A stretch of 64,000 nucleotides of DNA from Flectonema sp. DT1601. Lineage: Eukaryota > Euglenozoa > Diplonemea > Diplonemida > Diplonemidae. Location of the stretch: assembly GCA_964019425.1 (NCBI GenBank), contig OZ025787.1:248001-312000 (forward strand). Direction: 5' to 3'. Shown piece by piece: positions 61,481 to 64,000 of this stretch (positions are counted from its first letter, which is position 1; every line of letters begins with the position of its first letter). The notes under the pieces were generated by a model. It was not told the origin of the DNA. It saw only the letters and a list, made by a program, of their open reading frames with translations, and did not search any database. A program made the position numbers and the translations under genes.

Positions 61481-64000
61481 CACTAGACACATCATTTCTG
61501 CAGAAACAAAGGAAATCCGGCCATACTTGTTTTTTTCGCAAACTTTTTTTTATTAAAATATTTTGCTCAGAAGAACGCTTCCCAGCCGTGGTGTCATTCA
61601 ACTGAAGGCAGAAGGAGCACAACAAATACAACAAAAATACATAATTGATGTTTTTGTTTGTGTTTACCATCCGACTTAGTTATCAGATTCTGATTTTGAA
61701 TTACCCATAAGTATCTTACGGAAAAAGAAAAAGAAAAAAAAAGAAGAAAAAAAATGCAAGGGGTCGATTCTTTTTGAAGCCAGCCTTAACAGGACAGGCA
61801 CAATTACCACTTTGAGTATATTTAATAAAAATAGGAAGAGTAAAGAACGGAAAGGAACGGCAAGTCGATTCCCGTCAAGCTTACGGTAGTTATTCTATTA
61901 CTTCGTTCGAAGCTGAAAGTTCAGGAACCGATGCATGAGGTAGAAACAAACTGCAAATTATATATTTCTTAAGCACTTGTTCCTTATAAAGGTAAACTAA
62001 CCACTAAACAAGCTGACGAAAACAAAGCGTGAACATAGTGCTGGTACCCACCTAGTGAAACAACAAAACAAAAAGAGACGAATAAAAGTAACTTAAAGGG
62101 AAAGATCAGCAACAAGAAAAGAAACTAAATGAAAAGGGGGTGAAAGTTAACATAGCATTACTGTATTTATTTATTTTATCGAAATCACTCCGAGACTCTC
62201 ACAGCGTAATGCTACCCTCGTATCCGTTCATTTTCTTTAATAGAGGACTGTCATCCAACAAGACTGACCCGAAGCAAACCCACCGAAAGAATATTCGAGT
62301 AATGAAGTCTGATATTTATTTAACCAAAAAAAGTAAGAAAATTTCATTTCCTTCCTGAAAGTTAAAAACACAAAACTAGTTGTTAGAATTGTTCTTTAAA
62401 TTCCTGCATACAATTATCTTGGTAGCAAAACAAATAGATCGACTTGGAGTTAAAGGATGGATCGATCGATTGGCTGATTTAACTCGTACACTTCACGTTA
62501 TGAACTAGTTTCCAGGGGGGAAACAAAAAAAAAAAAAAAAAAGCGGGGGGAAAAATTTCTTTTTTCGGAAAAGTTAGACAATAGGATTTTATTTTACTTT
62601 TTTTTTTTTTTTTTTTTTTTCCTTAGAAAAGTTAGATTTGATTTCGAAGGGAAAAAAATAAAAAAGAAGATCCAGCCAACTTGACTTATTTATATTTTTT
62701 TACCCACATTTTCATTTTTGCTTGTTGCGCAACCGTTACAATATCCTAATAATGGAATGGGTTAATTACGCTGCCACGATTCTCATTCTACCGAACAACA
62801 AGTTTTTTTTGTAAGTACAAAAGAAAAAAGTATAGAGAAGCAAACAAGCACTATTGGGCAAAATTAGTAGAATCATTTTAACCTCTAAGTTTTTGGTATG
62901 GGAAGGTAATCAGATTTTATTCAGTTCACCATTATTAAAGTATTTCAGAAAATACTAACAACACTGAATTTGGTAAGAGAAGAGGTTGGTAGGTAAGAAA
63001 AAAAAGGTCACTCGTGGCTCTACTGAAGGCCTCCGCAAGGCTCAAGCACACCTTTGTTATAGAATCGGATTTGCTTGTTTCTTTAAGTTTTTTTTTTTTT
63101 TTTCCTTTCCTTTGAAAAAGACTATTACATGACATAAGCTGGGAATATTTTCCAAAAAAAAAAAAAAAGCAAAAAAAAAAGTACACGTTGCACCAAAGCA
63201 ACCGTGTATTACAAGCAAGTGGGTAACGTGAATGATTTTTGAGAACTATTATTATTTTAACGGGTTTTGAAGACTTAGTTTGTTTGTTTTTTTTTTTTTT
63301 TTTTTTTCCTGCTGGTTCTTGTTGACAGCTTGAAAATAAAAAAATATTTAAAAAAAAAAAAAACAGATTATTACCGTAACTAGCAGCTGTCATTGCGCAA
63401 CAATTAACCTTAAAATGCTGGATGGTATGAGTAGTTTGAAAAAGGCTGCATTCATATAATGAAAGAGGGGAAAATCGTGAAGTCGAAGCACTGCACACCA
63501 CAGGGGATTCCCTCAAGCGATCTGAGGAAATAGTTTTCCCGCCAACAACTCATACCAAGACTTCCTACGTGACATTTTGGGGGAAATAACGAAGAAAGAA
63601 GAAAAAAAAAGTGAAACGAAAGAAACTAACTAAAAGTGAGCTGATCTGTAAAGCAAGAAATATGAGGGAGGACAGGACACCAGGTCCTATGAGAGGACTG
63701 AAAAAAAGGAGGGGCAAAGTGCGAGAGGCTTTCTCTTTCCCAAACAGGTGCTCTACTACGGACAGCTGTGGTTAACCCAGCCTTCCTTCAAGAGCATGCA
63801 AGCGACAGTAATAAACATAATCAGACTAGAACTAGTTAGTAGACGCGAAAACGTAATCCGGTCACAGTAACCAGCTGCAGCTTAGATAAAAAACAGGGAA
63901 AACAAAACAAACAAAAAAAAAAAAAAAAAAAGTGCGCAAGTTTTTTTTTATGGTGTAAGGATGAATGATTAAACTTGTATCAATGTTAATAAACAAAAAC

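Larger units (their letters stand above)
58771..64000. other. Gene-free region to right edge, 5.2 kb
   Basis: The first 170 bp are the shared 5' flank of the PUR-like family. Beyond it, no protein gene is supported; frames are homopolymer-driven. Poly-A/T runs of 15-25 nt recur (for example near 59518-59545, 60956-60979, 61205-61228, 62601-62620). Contains an old repeat copy (60118-60285) and a hairpin-rich stretch (61340-61480). Confidence 0.55.

Noticed and set aside
1-64000. tRNA, 5S rRNA, U6 and known spliced-leader RNA genes
   Set aside because: I scanned by eye for B-box-like GGTTCGANNCC, U6 core and the common euglenozoan and dinoflagellate leader motifs and saw no convincing match. 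A covariance search could still find divergent ones.

Overview
This window is AT-rich nuclear DNA from a eukaryotic protist that I cannot name. The evidence is a set of eukaryote-only genes (kinesin, EB1, eIF3 subunit i, RasGEF, a TMF-type golgin, cathepsin X), short GT-AG introns (62, 75, 121 and 130 bp in the four genes where I could place one), the standard genetic code, and very many A/T homopolymer runs of 10-45 nt between genes.

Every gene I can support lies on the minus strand, from the kinesin at the left edge to the last repeat-family gene at 58.7 kb. Several neighbours are only 85-165 bp apart. Most starts are preceded, within about 6-40 nt, by a T-rich tract and an AG on the coding strand. 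This layout resembles the directional, polycistronic, trans-spliced gene clusters of euglenozoans, but no spliced-leader sequence was recognised, so that is inference.

Layout. 1-14.1 kb: a kinesin cut by the window edge, a basic IQ-like protein, a receptor-like Ser/Thr kinase with a Pro-Thr stalk, a CAP-G-like (condensin) C-terminal domain protein, a two-exon membrane protein, and cathepsin X. 14.1-17.9 kb: no protein gene, but a strongly structured RNA-like segment near 16.9-17.2 kb. 17.9-34.0 kb: two small proteins, a tandem triplication of a 111-aa gene, a 1604-aa TMF-like golgin, a polytopic protein with a His-rich tail, a tail-anchored protein, and a zinc-ribbon/EF-hand/coiled-coil protein. 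34.0-38.6 kb: gene-free homopolymer-rich DNA with weak RNA-like and repeat signals. 38.6-47.6 kb: a dense run of a KH-like protein, eIF3i, a divergent AGC-like kinase, a membrane-anchored protein, EB1 and a LisH-RasGEF.

47.6-58.9 kb is a repeat-rich island. It holds three paralogous genes with a possible PUR-like domain (two carry expanding HAP/HAPQEAWN minisatellites), about eight full or partial copies of a 725-bp repeat that is the 3' end of that family, a 94-bp structured insert with a 5-bp target duplication, 83-bp tandem repeats with palindromic arms, and a decayed retroelement with reverse transcriptase and OTU-protease parts. 58.9-64 kb has no protein gene I can support, only an old repeat copy and one hairpin-rich segment.

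The conserved genes are ordinary housekeeping (cytoskeleton, translation initiation, Golgi tethering, Ras signalling, lysosomal proteolysis) and do not form an obvious pathway. The unusual biology is in the one-strand organisation and in the repeat island.
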